Origin: Deroplatys truncata
Lineage: Eukaryota > Arthropoda > Insecta > Mantodea > Mantidae
Direction: 5' to 3'
DNA: 64,000 nt
Assembly (NCBI GenBank): GCA_030765065.1
Contig: CM060980.1
Coordinates: forward strand, 64,092,364 to 64,156,363
Positions 1 through 11,000 of the stretch are shown here, piece by piece (the stretch's first letter is position 1; each line of letters starts with the position of its first letter). Under the pieces are notes generated by a model. It saw only the letters and a program-made list of their open reading frames with translations, ran no database searches and was not told the origin of the DNA. The position numbers and the translations under genes are program-made.

Positions 1-836
1 ATGTAGAAATAATTACTAAAAAAAGTAAACAGCAGGATTTATGTCTTAAGACAAACTAGGCAGGTATTGGAACAGGACAGCATTATGCAAGTGTATTTTC
101 CTTTCATTCTCTCACACCTAACATATGGACTTATACAATGTGGTGCAGCTCAGAAAAACCATCATTTCAAACTATATAAGCTGCAGAAAAAATCGATAAG
201 GATAATTTAAAAAATGCACATCAGAAAAAGTTGTAGAACTGCTTTTAAGAAACTAAACATACTTACTGTCCCTTGTATATATTATATATTAAATATGTAG
301 CTAAACACCAAAAAGGGAAAACAAATTTAAATGTACACTCATATAACATCAGAAGGAGAACAACTTACTTGCCTTTCAGAATTAAAATTTAGAAGATTAA
401 CAAAAACTAAAGGAAACAAAGTTATATCTAATTGAAAATGTATTCTATTTAAAAGTGCATGCAATCATAAATATTTAAAAATAATTCTTGTATAACAGTA
501 CACCATCATATCTAATAAATATTCTGTTACGTCAATCATCATTTTGTAAATGACATTATGTTCTGACAATGTCACGCAACATGGTGAATAAATGAAATAA
601 AATGAAAATAAAACCAAATACTGCTGTAATCTAAAGTCATGGACTATGCATTATTGTGACATATACCTACATAAAGCGAAGGACAAATTTTGAAAATAGA
701 AATGTACGTTTTTTAGGAAATTTTGCAATTATTGTATTTCGTAGACAAATCTCAATTTATTGGTATATCTCAGGCCATAGCCCGCTAAATATAACATGTT
801 TCAAATAACCTAAGTGCTCTTCTTCCACAGCATCTA
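1..836. other. AT-rich flank, no gene seen
   Basis: No convincing coding segment, RNA gene or repeat boundary is visible. On the minus strand a poly(A)-signal hexamer lies at 756-761, about 75 bases beyond the stop of the probable exon at 837-1094, so part of this stretch could be its 3' untranslated region. In sequence this AT-rich the hexamer may be chance. Confidence 0.4.
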
Positions 837-1094
837 TCAACACACTGTGCGGTATATTTTATCACTTGCCTGGCTTTCGAAAGGTGTCATTGAAGGTGCC
901 ACCACTCCGTGTGGAGGTACCGGAGGAGGCGAATTCATAGACATAGGTGCCATGTGGGGTGCAAAATGTCCACTCGGTTCTTCTGCAGCACTTCTTTCTA
1001 AAACCACGAATGAGCCATCACTTTCCAGTGATGTATGCGGAATTCCCTGCATAAAACTTTCTTGCTTACTCTCATTTACTTTAACCATATTGGC
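837..1094 (-). CDS. Probable terminal coding exon of an unidentified gene
   Basis: An 85-codon open segment on the minus strand with protein-like composition, which I do not recognise. It is preceded by a plausible acceptor AG at 1095-1096. The frame is closed by a TGA just upstream of that acceptor, so the open stretch begins essentially at the splice site, in phase 0. The peptide is acidic and Ser-rich in its first half, with a short segment reading DGSFVVLE. It is followed by a Pro/Met-rich tract with MSMNSPPPVPP and ends in IYRTVC and TGA. The DGSFVVLE stretch fits the aromatic-x-x-aliphatic pattern with acidic flank seen in LC3-interacting motifs, but such short motifs are frequent by chance. 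A poly(A)-signal-like hexamer lies 75 bases downstream. It could instead be an internal exon with a GC donor inside the segment. The polypyrimidine tract is weak and no partner exon was found. Confidence 0.42.
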   Translation of the reverse strand, partial: ANMVKVNESKQESFMQGIPHTSLESDGSFVVLERSAAEEPSGHFAPHMAPMSMNSPPPVPPHGVVAPSMTPFESQASDKIYRTVC

Positions 1095-1680
1095 CTGTCA
1101 ATATTGCATTCACAAATGAATTATACGAAAAAATGTCCTTAAAATTAATTTTCCTTAGGAACCTGCATCACTCATTCATTACGTCAAAAGGAAACAAAAC
1201 ACACTGCACAAATTCTGTTTCAATTGTCAGTCCGTTCTAGCTGCTATAACAGTTTCTCCTAAGTATCAAAAATTGAATGACATTTAACGTATTTCTCAAA
1301 TAAAGTTAATTCCACTGATTCTTGTCCTCAAAACTGCAAATATTTTCTTTTCTGCTGCAACAGTAATATTTTTCCTCGTTCCTCAGAAGCACCAACTTTA
1401 GAGAACGGAAACCATTGTGGAATGCGTGCCTGTTGCCAACCTTTATTTCAATACGTTCAAAACCGTCGTTTTCAAATGTGTGTTTAGGGCGTTTAGAAAG
1501 GAACCTTCAGTAAGTAATTTGCAGGAGGTGGGAACATGATAATAAAATTTAAAAGAGAGGAATTTGGTTTATTTGTTTGTTTGTTTACTCATTTGGCCCC
1601 ACTGAGAGGAACGCTCAGGGACATTGAACACGTCATACAATTATGAAATATGCAGCATACCGAGCACGAAGAACTTTTTT
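1095..1680. other. No gene seen; possible intron
   Basis: AT-rich sequence without a supportable open frame. If the exon at 837-1094 is real, this is the 3' part of its upstream intron. The interspersed repeat that follows at 1681 would then lie inside that intron. Confidence 0.35.
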
Positions 1681-2634
1681 ACTTTCTCTACTACATATAG
1701 TAAGTAGGGGAAGTATTGTATTCCACCCAAAAATTCGATACCGAGATTTCACCGGAAAAACATGTTTTGAGATCTCCTGAATCTAAAAAAAAAACATTTT
1801 TGGAAACATGTCCGTGTGTGTGTCTGTGTGTCTGTCTGTGAACAGCATAACCCAGAAACGAACAGTCGGATAAACACCAAACTTGGTATTTAGGTTCAGT
1901 ATCTTCCAAGGATGCGACACGAAGGTTTTCAAGAAAATCCCCCCACCTCAAATTACCCTTCACACGGAAGATTTTTCGAAAATTTTAATTTTCTCAAAAA
2001 CGGCTCTAACTATTTTTATAAAAATATTATATGTTTAAGATATTTTCATGACAAATAAAATGTATATCTTGAATTTTCTGGGAATGTCTCCAAAAGTATT
2101 CTTCATTGGGAGCGACTTTTGCATAACTGGTAAACCATAAGAGATAGACAAAATTTTACTACACAAAATATGAGATCGCGTTAAAATACACAATTTATGT
2201 CATACATTTTTGTTGTTGAGTGAACCATTTTCGAGATATTGCTTGTTATTCCCTTAAATTTTTCAATACTTATTTTCTCAAATGGGAATTCGTTATTCAA
2301 TTTTTTGTCTTGGATATGCAAAGAGTATTAATCTGTGACAAAAGAATGGTGCTGCACCTAGCAACCAACTATTAAGATATATGTCGATGCTTAAAGGCTA
2401 CTGTGTTTCTATATTGCCCTTGCAAACACAAAACAAGGGGAACATAGTACGCCTTAAGCGATAGTCAAATATTTTTAGAAGTGGTCGATATATGTAAAAT
2501 ATGTGCATATCAAAAGATCGTTTCTGCAAATGTTTATCTGATTAATATGAAATAGATGGAGAAAAAGACCTTGTAAAAATAGTTTATACAAGAGTAGAGA
2601 AAGTTATGTGAGTGTAACACATCAGATTTTTTTT
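1681..2634. repeat. 0.9-kb interspersed repeat, copy A (full length)
   Basis: Near-full copy of a repeat family seen five times in the window (also 23330-24218, 29857-30715, 51479-51615 and 53747-54628). It opens with ACTTTCTCTACT after a run of T. It carries an internal TG/CT-rich stretch followed by a conserved block around 'cagcataacccagaaacg'. Near its end it has AGTAGAGAAAGT (2593-2604), the exact reverse complement of its start, then a conserved 3' tail ending in a T run. There is no sustained open frame. The subterminal inverted repeat suggests a non-autonomous DNA element, but the tail outside the inverted repeat makes the class uncertain. Confidence 0.8.
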
Positions 2635-2890
2635 GTTTTGGATATGCAAAGAGTATTAATCTGTGGCAAAGGGAATGGTGCTGCACCTAGCAACCAGCTA
2701 TTAAAAGATATGTTTGTGCTTAAAGGCTACTGTATTTCTATATTGCCCTTGTAAATATATATTCCCCTTACATATACAAGAAAATTAGCAATAAGATAGA
2801 GTCTGCAAATGTTTATCTCATTTGTAAAAATAGTTTGTACATGAGTAGAGAAAGTCATGTGAGTGTAACACATCAGATTTTTATTAACTA
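2635..2890. repeat. Partial tandem duplication of the 3' third of repeat A
   Basis: Immediately after copy A, the segment beginning with the 'ggatatgcaaagagtatta' block restarts. It runs again through the GTAGAGAAAGT inverted-repeat end and the same T-rich tail. The two 3' modules differ at several positions and by an internal deletion. This is a nested or tandem partial copy rather than a recent perfect duplication. Confidence 0.75.
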
Positions 2891-2944
2891 ATAACATACC
2901 CAACACCAAGAATTTTTTTAATTAACAACATACTCGACACCAAG

Positions 2945-2966
2945 AACATTTCTCTCTCTCTTTCTC

Positions 2967-3026
<60 letters not shown>
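2945..3026. repeat. (CT)n microsatellite
   Basis: A run of CT dinucleotides with only a few interruptions. Confidence 0.95.
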
Positions 3027-3028
<2 letters not shown>

Positions 3029-4511
3029 CATATCATGCATTATCTAAGAGATGAAAATTTGTAAGCCACCATTCCAAGAGTAAACGTCTCAACATGCATT
3101 ACAGTAGGACAACAATAAAAAATAAGGTGAATTTCATACTATTTGAAAGAATTGGAGCAAGACCCCAACACTTTCATGAATTCATATGAACTTAATGAGT
3201 CAAAAAATGTTTAATTTATTCATAATCTAATAAAAGACAGTTCACTATAGAGGAATTCATTAATGAAAAGCTGAAAGCATTTTAGTTTTGTTTTAATGTA
3301 GTTCCTGCCACATTCTTTAGAATTAAAAATTAATAAAAATGTGTCTGTTTTGCTATGAAAAATAAAACAATTCACCCCCGTGATAATCATAATTATGTGA
3401 TAACTATGAAGTAAAAGTGGCTCTTTCTCACCATGTAATTACCTTAGCGAACGTAACTCCCAAAAAGTGATATTTTCATATAATTGCATTTCGAAACACA
3501 GTGTTCTGTTTTTATTTTCTCTCTCATTAGATTACGAATAAATTCAAAATTCTCTTTACTTTGCTGAGTACATAAGAAGGCGTTGTAGGCATTGCTCCAA
3601 TTATTTAAACCAAGTATGAAATTCACAAAATTCCTTTCTTTTCAAGTTCATTGTCATGTACCCAGGTTCGGTTCCAGGAATTTTGCCATCAAATTGCGCC
3701 CCCCCCGCAAGCTTTCATACATATCTAATTTTTATCTGAAGCGTTCAAACCTCCTTGACTACTTATTCTCACACAAAGTATATATATTTGCAGGGGTAAT
3801 CAATAAACAAAACTTAAGAAGAGTTATATATGGTGAAACAATGAGATTGTTCTGAGTGAAAGACGAAATACGCAGTCACCCAATGAAAATGTTCAGTGTT
3901 TCGGAATTAACCCTTCTTCAGGAGGGTCGACTGTACTGGTTAATAATCTACAACATATTTGGGCCTGGGATTGTTTTCATTTATGAGTAGCAGAAGTTAA
4001 TACGTTCCGCTGATTTCATACAATGTTTATAGTGTTACTGTTAGTGTGCGCTTATCTATTTGTGTCCATAACAATAACACGGGATGTCAAGGAATAACTG
4101 ATTCTTAAACAATATATGTAATAGAAATAGCAAAGGTTCCATAGGTCAAGCTATTATAGTGTAACACCACTTCGGCTGTTTTCTATAGCGGTTTTCACAT
4201 CATGAAGGCACAATGGCTCTTATGAAGAGCCGCGCAGTGCTGCCACGGATGTACCGCTGCAGCTAATCTCGCGCTTTCGTAAACAACCCAATTTATTATT
4301 AATTGTTGCTATTATTATTCACTCGTGGCATTCATTGTTTTACCTATTACCATTTTATTAAGTTAATAATTATTATATATTTTTAATTTAATTCCTAATG
4401 ATATTCATTTAGCCTCAATTTAATACATTCTCTTAATAACTGTCAACACTTTACTACGTTACGTAAATATATACACTTAATAAATGAATGTTACCTTAAT
4501 CGGATATGGGT
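3027..4511. other. No gene seen
   Basis: AT-rich spacer. Open frames here have no protein-like composition. Near 3885-3930 a 'gtgtttcgg ... ttcttcaggagg' motif resembles the ends of the Penelope-like structures at 47.4 and 48.1 kb. A 7-bp hairpin (ggctctt/aagagcc) sits near 4210-4230. Neither is enough for a named feature. Confidence 0.5.
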
Positions 4512-5954
4512 TCAACATCCAAAGAGGTTTTGGTTTGTCTGTTCACTGCTCTCACAAGAACTGGAGTCATTGCTGAAGGAGTTGCTGGTTAATCTAATGA
4601 TTAGAAGTTCGATGTCATCCTGCAGCTGATCTGCTTTCCACATATCGTCTTCTATCCTTTCAAGGCGTTTGCAGTAATTTAACCACATTTTGGTAACTGA
4701 TTCCGAGGCATTGTCTTTTAAACGTCCCGTCTCCTTTTGCTTAAATGTAATGTTATATCGTCCAATATGTCCCATTACGTGACCCCATACCATTTCTATA
4801 GGGTTTAGTTCACAATGGTATGCAGGCAACCTACAAACTATTACTCCACGTTCTTCTGCAATCAAGTCCATAATAGTGGCTAAATTTATCTCGTATAGAA
4901 TTTACGATGATCAGCAACCCTCTTTTAAAACAATCCTCTGGATAGGTGATACGGTTTTGGGGGGGGGGGTAGGCTCGTGGTGAGCCTAAGTGAGTATTGG
5001 TATGTACCTACCCTTGGAAGGGCTTTACCATAGCTAGGATGAATTGTTGAAGTTTTAATACAAGCCATGTTTTATATCTTCCTTACCGGTTTTCGAAGTG
5101 GGGAGAGTCTCTACATTTCTACCGGGGTACAGGGCATTGTCAACAACATTCTCGGTTCTATATTGCACATTAGTTGGTTCCTGAATCACTGCTGAAATCT
5201 ATCGCTGTCCATTTCGTCATGATAATCAGCATTCCTTTCGCCAAGTAAACAAGTTTAGTACTCTGTACAAATCCTATCGTACCATCGCCCTGCAACATTA
5301 CAAATCATGGTCTGCAAACAGTGCGTGATTTAAGACCAGTGGATAATCCGGCCAAAAGTGCTTCTATAGGAGTTCTTATAGTCTTATCCTTCCAAACTTT
5401 TGACACGCTGTGCCCTACATATACCCAACGTTTATCACGATACCCGATTTTCCTTCCCTCTTTCCTGAATTGTTTTGTTTTCGGTAAATAGGAGTGCTAT
5501 TTCTCTCAATCAAAAGTGATTTATTTCCTCTATTTTCAAAATCAAATCTCATTTATTTCACCAAGTGATAAAAAGTTAAATATTTAAAATGTGGTAAATC
5601 TACATTGTCATTGACCTTTTTAATGCCGACAGAATTGTAGAGGGAATATTTTGAAATAGAAATTCATTAAATTTGCGTCGTATAGCGCTACGTACAAAAA
5701 TCATTACATTTCACCTCCCTGCTGGTTTTTGTATGTATGCCCCGTTTGTCTTCTCTTCCGTGGTGTAGTGATGGGATCGTTTTTACATGATTTTCTTAAT
5801 CCAAAAAATGTAGGCCTACTTACGCCAGTCGCCTTACAAAGTTCACTAACAATTCACTACGTCCGGGGTTCTATTGCTTTAAATAATCAAACACTCTAAG
5901 AACTATTTTTCTCCCGCCACTTTTAATAATTTCGTCCTTTTTTCTGCGATCCAT
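4512..5954 (-). pseudogene. Broken DDE (Tc1/IS630-like) transposase
   Basis: Relic of a transposase of the insect DDE-endonuclease type that cuts and pastes its own element. A plausible start codon lies at 5952-5954 (MDRRKKDEII...). Further pieces follow in changing frames: a segment reading FFGLRKSC followed by DPITTP (about 5770-5830), an IRRKFNEFLF segment (about 5650-5690), a SVSKVWKDKT segment (about 5380-5410), and the open C-terminal 119 codons (4512-4871). That last block holds the family signature RLPAYHCELNPIEMVWG, which includes the last catalytic Asn/Glu region, followed by an acidic Ser-rich tail. Stops and frameshifts separate the blocks, so it is inactive. A poly-G run near 4965 and some unmatched sequence inside suggest small later insertions. 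No terminal inverted repeats were identified. The assignment rests on remembered family signatures, not on a search. Confidence 0.72.
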
Positions 5955-6221
5955 TGTGCTCTGATCACTTAACTGCAGAATACACGATTACAAGAGAGCT
6001 TGTAAAAATCACACACGCCTCAGATTCCTGAAGCCCGGCAACTGAAAACGTCCACTGAAGTACGACATACTTTCGCCCCATACAACACCTGGTCTCTATC
6101 ATCTCCAGGAACCGAGAACCAGGTTTGTTGGCGCTGTGTACCTTGAGCGCTGTAAACATTAGCATTAAACTATTGGTTCTGGAGAACTTAGTGTGTAGAT
6201 ACAAGTAATTTCATTATCTCC

Positions 6222-6361
6222 TTGATAACTATGTCGCTGGAAGATTTTACTGGACTTGCAGAACGAGAATTAGCCAGCGACGACATTTTCCACAGTGTAA
6301 ACGAAGAATCCAGACACTTTATTCTAAAGTTTATTTTTAAAAGAAATGTGCTTAAATGTAT
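6222..6361 (+). other. Short open segment abutting the LTR insertion
   Basis: An open frame beginning MSLEDFTGLAERELASDD and continuing to the exact edge of the retrotransposon (LTR from 6362). Composition is more protein-like than the surrounding DNA, but I do not recognise it. The sequence on the other side of the element (15051 onward) does not extend a convincing frame. It may be the start of a small gene, a transposon-associated fragment or chance. Confidence 0.25.
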
Positions 6362-7398
6362 TGCGAGAGGACATTGCAAATTTTGTGTTTACTTCACTTT
6401 AACTGCCCCACGTATGGGAGCCAATTTGCGGTTGTATTAGTTATAGCACAAATTGTATATATATTTTAGAGCACCACGTTGTGGATGTTTCTCACGTAAT
6501 GTTGCTTACCTCACGCGTGGAACCATCTTGTGTGACGTCATTCGTCGGTCGCCTGCTAACTCCATCTGGCGTAGCAATCTATATGAATTAGTTTTAAGGT
6601 TATGTGTATTGTCTTCCGGCCAGCTATTTAGGTAGGCATTTAATTCTTGCAGGGTGTGAAGCGGAAAAGGAATCTTTTATCCAAAAATTACTAGTGAAGA
6701 AATGTGTTTTATACTGTTTTATTGCCGAACACGTGCACTAACACTTTCACAGATTTATCTAGATAATCGCCATACTGAAACTGTTTATAATAACTTCTCA
6801 CTTTTAACTCACGTACTTCAATTTTTGTATATAAGTGACTTTGTAATATTTTAGATCTTGAATGATTTTCACTGCGCGTAACTTGACGAACTGAGCGGCC
6901 AACGTGTAATGTGCGGACGATGTGTAATGCTTCGTGAATCCTGCCGAACTGGAGGACGATGTGTACTGTGTCGAGAATCTTGCCGAACTGGAGGACGCTC
7001 GCTTTGAATCTACACTATTTATAGGCTTACCTCAAGATACACCTAAAGATTATAAATGAATTACCATTGGCTAATAAAACGCGCCAACATTAGCGTCTAT
7101 TTTACTATCCAATGAAAACCATTAATACATATTACTTTTATAGAATGTTCTGGAAGCTTTTTTTACTGAAAAGGCGCGAAACATGACGTAACTTCCTGGT
7201 TCCCGGTAACGATAAACAACTCACCCCCTTGCTAAAGTATTGTATTATTGTTAACAGTTTCAGTAGAGCCGAAAATTATTATTTACCATTAATAATTACA
7301 ATTATTAAACCTCTGAAATCAATGTTACATAAAAATACATATTCATATAAAAATAATTATTTACATTAAAGTAATTTGTGATACAAATTACCGTCTCA
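6362..7398 (-). repeat. 3' LTR of element 1
   Basis: 1037-bp long terminal repeat, TG...CA bounded in both readings, identical by eye to 14010-15046. In the element's orientation it holds a TATA box (7015-7023), then three repeats of a 39-bp unit (about 6911-7000), then an AATAAA signal (6718-6723) that would end the transcript in this copy. The U5 side holds a decayed second primer-site motif about 50 bases from the LTR edge. Confidence 0.96.
6718..6723 (-). promoter_or_regulatory. Poly(A) signal in the 3' LTR of element 1
   Basis: AATAAA on the minus strand, about 290 bases downstream of the LTR TATA box. This is consistent with an R region between the two. Confidence 0.6.
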
Positions 7399-7412
7399 TA
7401 TGCCCCACTAGA
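7399..7412 (-). promoter_or_regulatory. Polypurine tract of element 1
   Basis: Minus strand reads CTAGTGGGGCATA directly against the first base of the 3' LTR. The G-rich core is in the position expected for the plus-strand primer. The same sequence abuts the 3' LTR of element 2 at 33261. Confidence 0.6.
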
Positions 7413-8071
7413 AATATAATTATAAACATTTATAACCTGTTTGGAAATTTTATAATTTTGTTTTTAGTCTCCTAAATCTTGTAACACACGCTATTCACTT
7501 TCACTTAACACTTCACACGCGTTTAACACACGACATATGTTTTATCTTGCCACTACTTACTGGCTCTGATTTAATTAATTTAGATATTAATCTGATATCA
7601 CAAAATTTTTTTTTTTTATAGCAAATACTATACCCTAAACTATTTATTTACTACTACCAAATTGTTTACTTTAAGCTATTGACAAAATTTATACATTTAA
7701 GATTTTTTGTAATTATTATACATATGTACCAAAATATTCACCCTCAACACAAATATTTACATCTCTTAAATCTAGGCATTGTTTCACATGTTCTATTTAC
7801 TACATAAATATTGGTTTTAATTATGTTTACCATTTTTGTTATTTTGAATTTTATTTTAACAATACTCTTTGAATAGTATTTATGTACTTTACTTTAATAT
7901 AACATCATGCTTTATTTCACATGTTCTCTTACTAGTAAAATGTTATTTTCCTCTCAAACATTTAATCATGTCCAAAATTTATTTCTCCTTTCCTATGACG
8001 TACATATTTATTTAACCCTCTTACGTTCCAATACATTGCTCTGCATTTCGTCTTTAACTATTCAGCATTTA
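7413..8071. other. Untranslated tail of element 1
   Basis: About 660 bases between the pol stop and the polypurine tract. No env-like frame, signal peptide or membrane segment is visible on the element's coding strand. The segment is conserved in element 2 (33261-33965), so it is a native part of the family. Confidence 0.7.
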
Positions 8072-11000
8072 TTATTTATCATCTTTGTCTTTTGTTTCAT
8101 CATGATCCTCATGGTTATATGGTTTAAGCATCTCAATATGGAACTTTCCTATGCTTTTTCGATTTGTTGGATTACATAACTCATATGTATTAGTTCCATA
8201 TACTTTAACAACTTCATATGGTCCATGGTATTTGAGAAACATTCGCCAATAAAGTTTATTTTCTTTGTCGGACAATTTCTTGGTTTTAACCAAAACTAAA
8301 TCTCCTATTTTGATCCTCCATTCCTTTCTCTTCTTTTCTTCATGTTTCATTTTTCTTTTTATGGCTTTTTTCTTCATCCTCTCAAATGCTTTTCGGAACA
8401 TCTCTTCTTCTGTTGGTGGTATCGAATGCGCATCTGGAATGGCTCCTGGGATTGTTTTACACATTGTATTGATCTTCTTTCCCAACTTAAGTTCACATGG
8501 TTTATATCCTGTCACATTGTTTATGGTTTCATTTAGTAGGTTCTGAACGAAGTTCACGTATCCATACCATTGAGTGTGTTTTCGATGACATAACACCCTT
8601 AAATAATTTGAAATTTCCTTAATTTCCCTCTCCACTGGGTTGGAGTTCGGTCTGTATCTTGACGAAAAATATTGTTTAATGCCATTTTCTTTCAGTCCAT
8701 CCATAAATTTTTTTCCTGTGAAGTACGAAGCATTATCGCTCAATACAGATTGAATAGGTCCTTCTTCTATCACATATGACTTAAGTAGTCTATTCAAACA
8801 TGCTGAACCTGTAGGTTTTCTCAAAGGGTAGATTCTTACATATTTGCTGAATATATCATAACAGACAAATATATATTTATTTCCAAATTGACTTGGAGGC
8901 ATCGGACCATGAATATCAATACTAATTACACATCTCGGCTTATCTCTAATAACCGAATTAGTTTCAAATGCATATGCTGCATTTATTTGCTTTGCCTTCT
9001 GACACAGGTTGCAGCACGATATAAATTTGCGAACTTTTTGACGCAATTTGGATATGTATAAATTCTCTAAAATCATAGAAGTTGTTCGGTCCGTCCCTGA
9101 GTGTGCTAACCCTTCATGAAAATTTTTAATTAGTTCATTTTCCATGCTTTTCGGAACCATTATCTTCCAACTGGGCATTTCTTTTCCATGCTTCTTGTAT
9201 AATGTCCCATCTCGAATTGCTATAATTTCTTTCTTTGCCTCCTCAATCAATGGTGCTTTTTCTTTAAGTTCAAATAATTTTGCATCCTCATTTTGAATTT
9301 CCCCGATATTTTTCAATTTTCTAATCATTTCTTTGCTTAAAGGAATTTCAATTGTCAATATTTTGACTTCATTTCTAGGCCTTTCAATATTTTCGGGAAT
9401 TTGTGGGTTGTAGTTCAATCTTGACAGCAAATCACTGAAGGTATTATTTTTGCCAGGAATGTGGATAATCTCAATATCAAATGCAGATATTGCATGAATG
9501 TATCTAGCAAGTTTTCCACTACATAATCTACACCGTTGTATGAAAGTTAAACTTATGTGGTCTGAATATACTTTCACCTTTTTCTGATAAATATAGGTTT
9601 TAAAACGAATTAATGAGAAATATAGTGCTCCAATTTCTAACTGAGTCACTGAAGAATTTCGCTCAATATTTGTAAGTCCTCTAGAAGCTGTACTGATGAC
9701 GTGAAAATCATTGTTGAAGTCTCGTTGTCCTAAAATTCCGGCGTATCCTTGCATTGATGCGTCGACATAAATTTCATATTCCAAATCTTCTCTGGGCCTC
9801 TCAAGTAATATGGACTTAGCAAAGAGTTCCTTTACTCTCTCAAAACATTTTTGATGATCCTCTGTCCATTTCCACTTATTGTTCTTTCGGAGTAGCTGCC
9901 GCAGTGGTTCTATTTCAGCCGAATATCTTGGTACGAACTTACTCTGAAAGTTCAATACCCCTAAGAGACGTCTAATTTGTTTTACGTTCCTGGGTGGCGG
10001 AATTTTCATTATTGCTTCTATTCTTTTCTGATCAGGTCTTATACCTCGTTCATCTACTACATAACCCAGAAAATTTATTTCCTTGACACAAAATTTTGAT
10101 TTTAGTATGTTCACAGTCATACCATGTTGTTGTAGTTTATTTAACACATAATGGACATTATTCATGTGTTCTTCAAATGTTTGACTAATGATTAAGAAGT
10201 CGTCAATATACTTTATTAAAAAGTCATCTGCAGAATTTCCAAAGATATTGTGAATGGCTCTCAAAAATCCACTTCCTGAGTTTTTTAAACCAAAAGGATT
10301 TACACAAAAGCGATACTGAATCCCTGAGTACTGAAATGAAGTGTAATCACGCACTTGCGGATCTAATTCCACTTGCCAATATGATGCAGTGAGGTCGATG
10401 GATGTCAAAAATCTCCCTCTTGAAAGTTTTGTAATTAGTTGTTCAATTCCCTCACTTTGAAAATGATCTGGTTTCATATACTTGTTGACATATCTGCCGT
10501 CTAAAGTTAATCTCAAACTACCATCTCGTTTAATACTCCAGCATATTGAATTTATGTATTGAGAATTACTTTGCTCAATAATCCCATTTTCTAGCATGCT
10601 ATTTATTAATTGTCTAGCTTTGTCTCGAAGACTTATAGGTAAATTGTCATACTTGTGCCTATATGGTGGTACGTCTTCTACTTGAAATGTATGCTGATAT
10701 ACATTACATCTGCCTGGGATAGTACTAAAAACTGAACTATTGTTCATCAAAACATCATGAAGGATTTGTTTTTGCATTATCGTAAGATTATAAGCTTCTT
10801 CACACTTGTGTATTATTTCCTCATTTCTCTTCTCTTTCCTGCTGTTGTTTGTCTCGCTCACATGGTCGTCTTTTGTTTGGATTACACATTTCTCTACTTC
10901 TTCTGGCATTTCTGCTAGCTGTTGAAAATATGGCGTGGTATTCCCTTCATATTCTGTGACTACCTGCTTTATTTGATTATTTCTATCAGTTTCTGTTATT

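Noticed and set aside
4960..5040. Possible SINE head after the poly-G run
   Set aside because: No clear A or B box and no tail; left as an unexplained insert in the transposase relic.
7413..8071. Possible env gene downstream of pol in element 1
   Set aside because: No frame of useful length on the element's coding strand and no membrane or signal features. The segment is conserved as non-coding tail in element 2.
8265..8546. Plus-strand open frames inside 8072-13677
   Set aside because: They are antisense shadows of the intact pol and gag frames; composition is Phe/Leu/Ser-rich, as expected from the reverse strand of AT-rich coding sequence.
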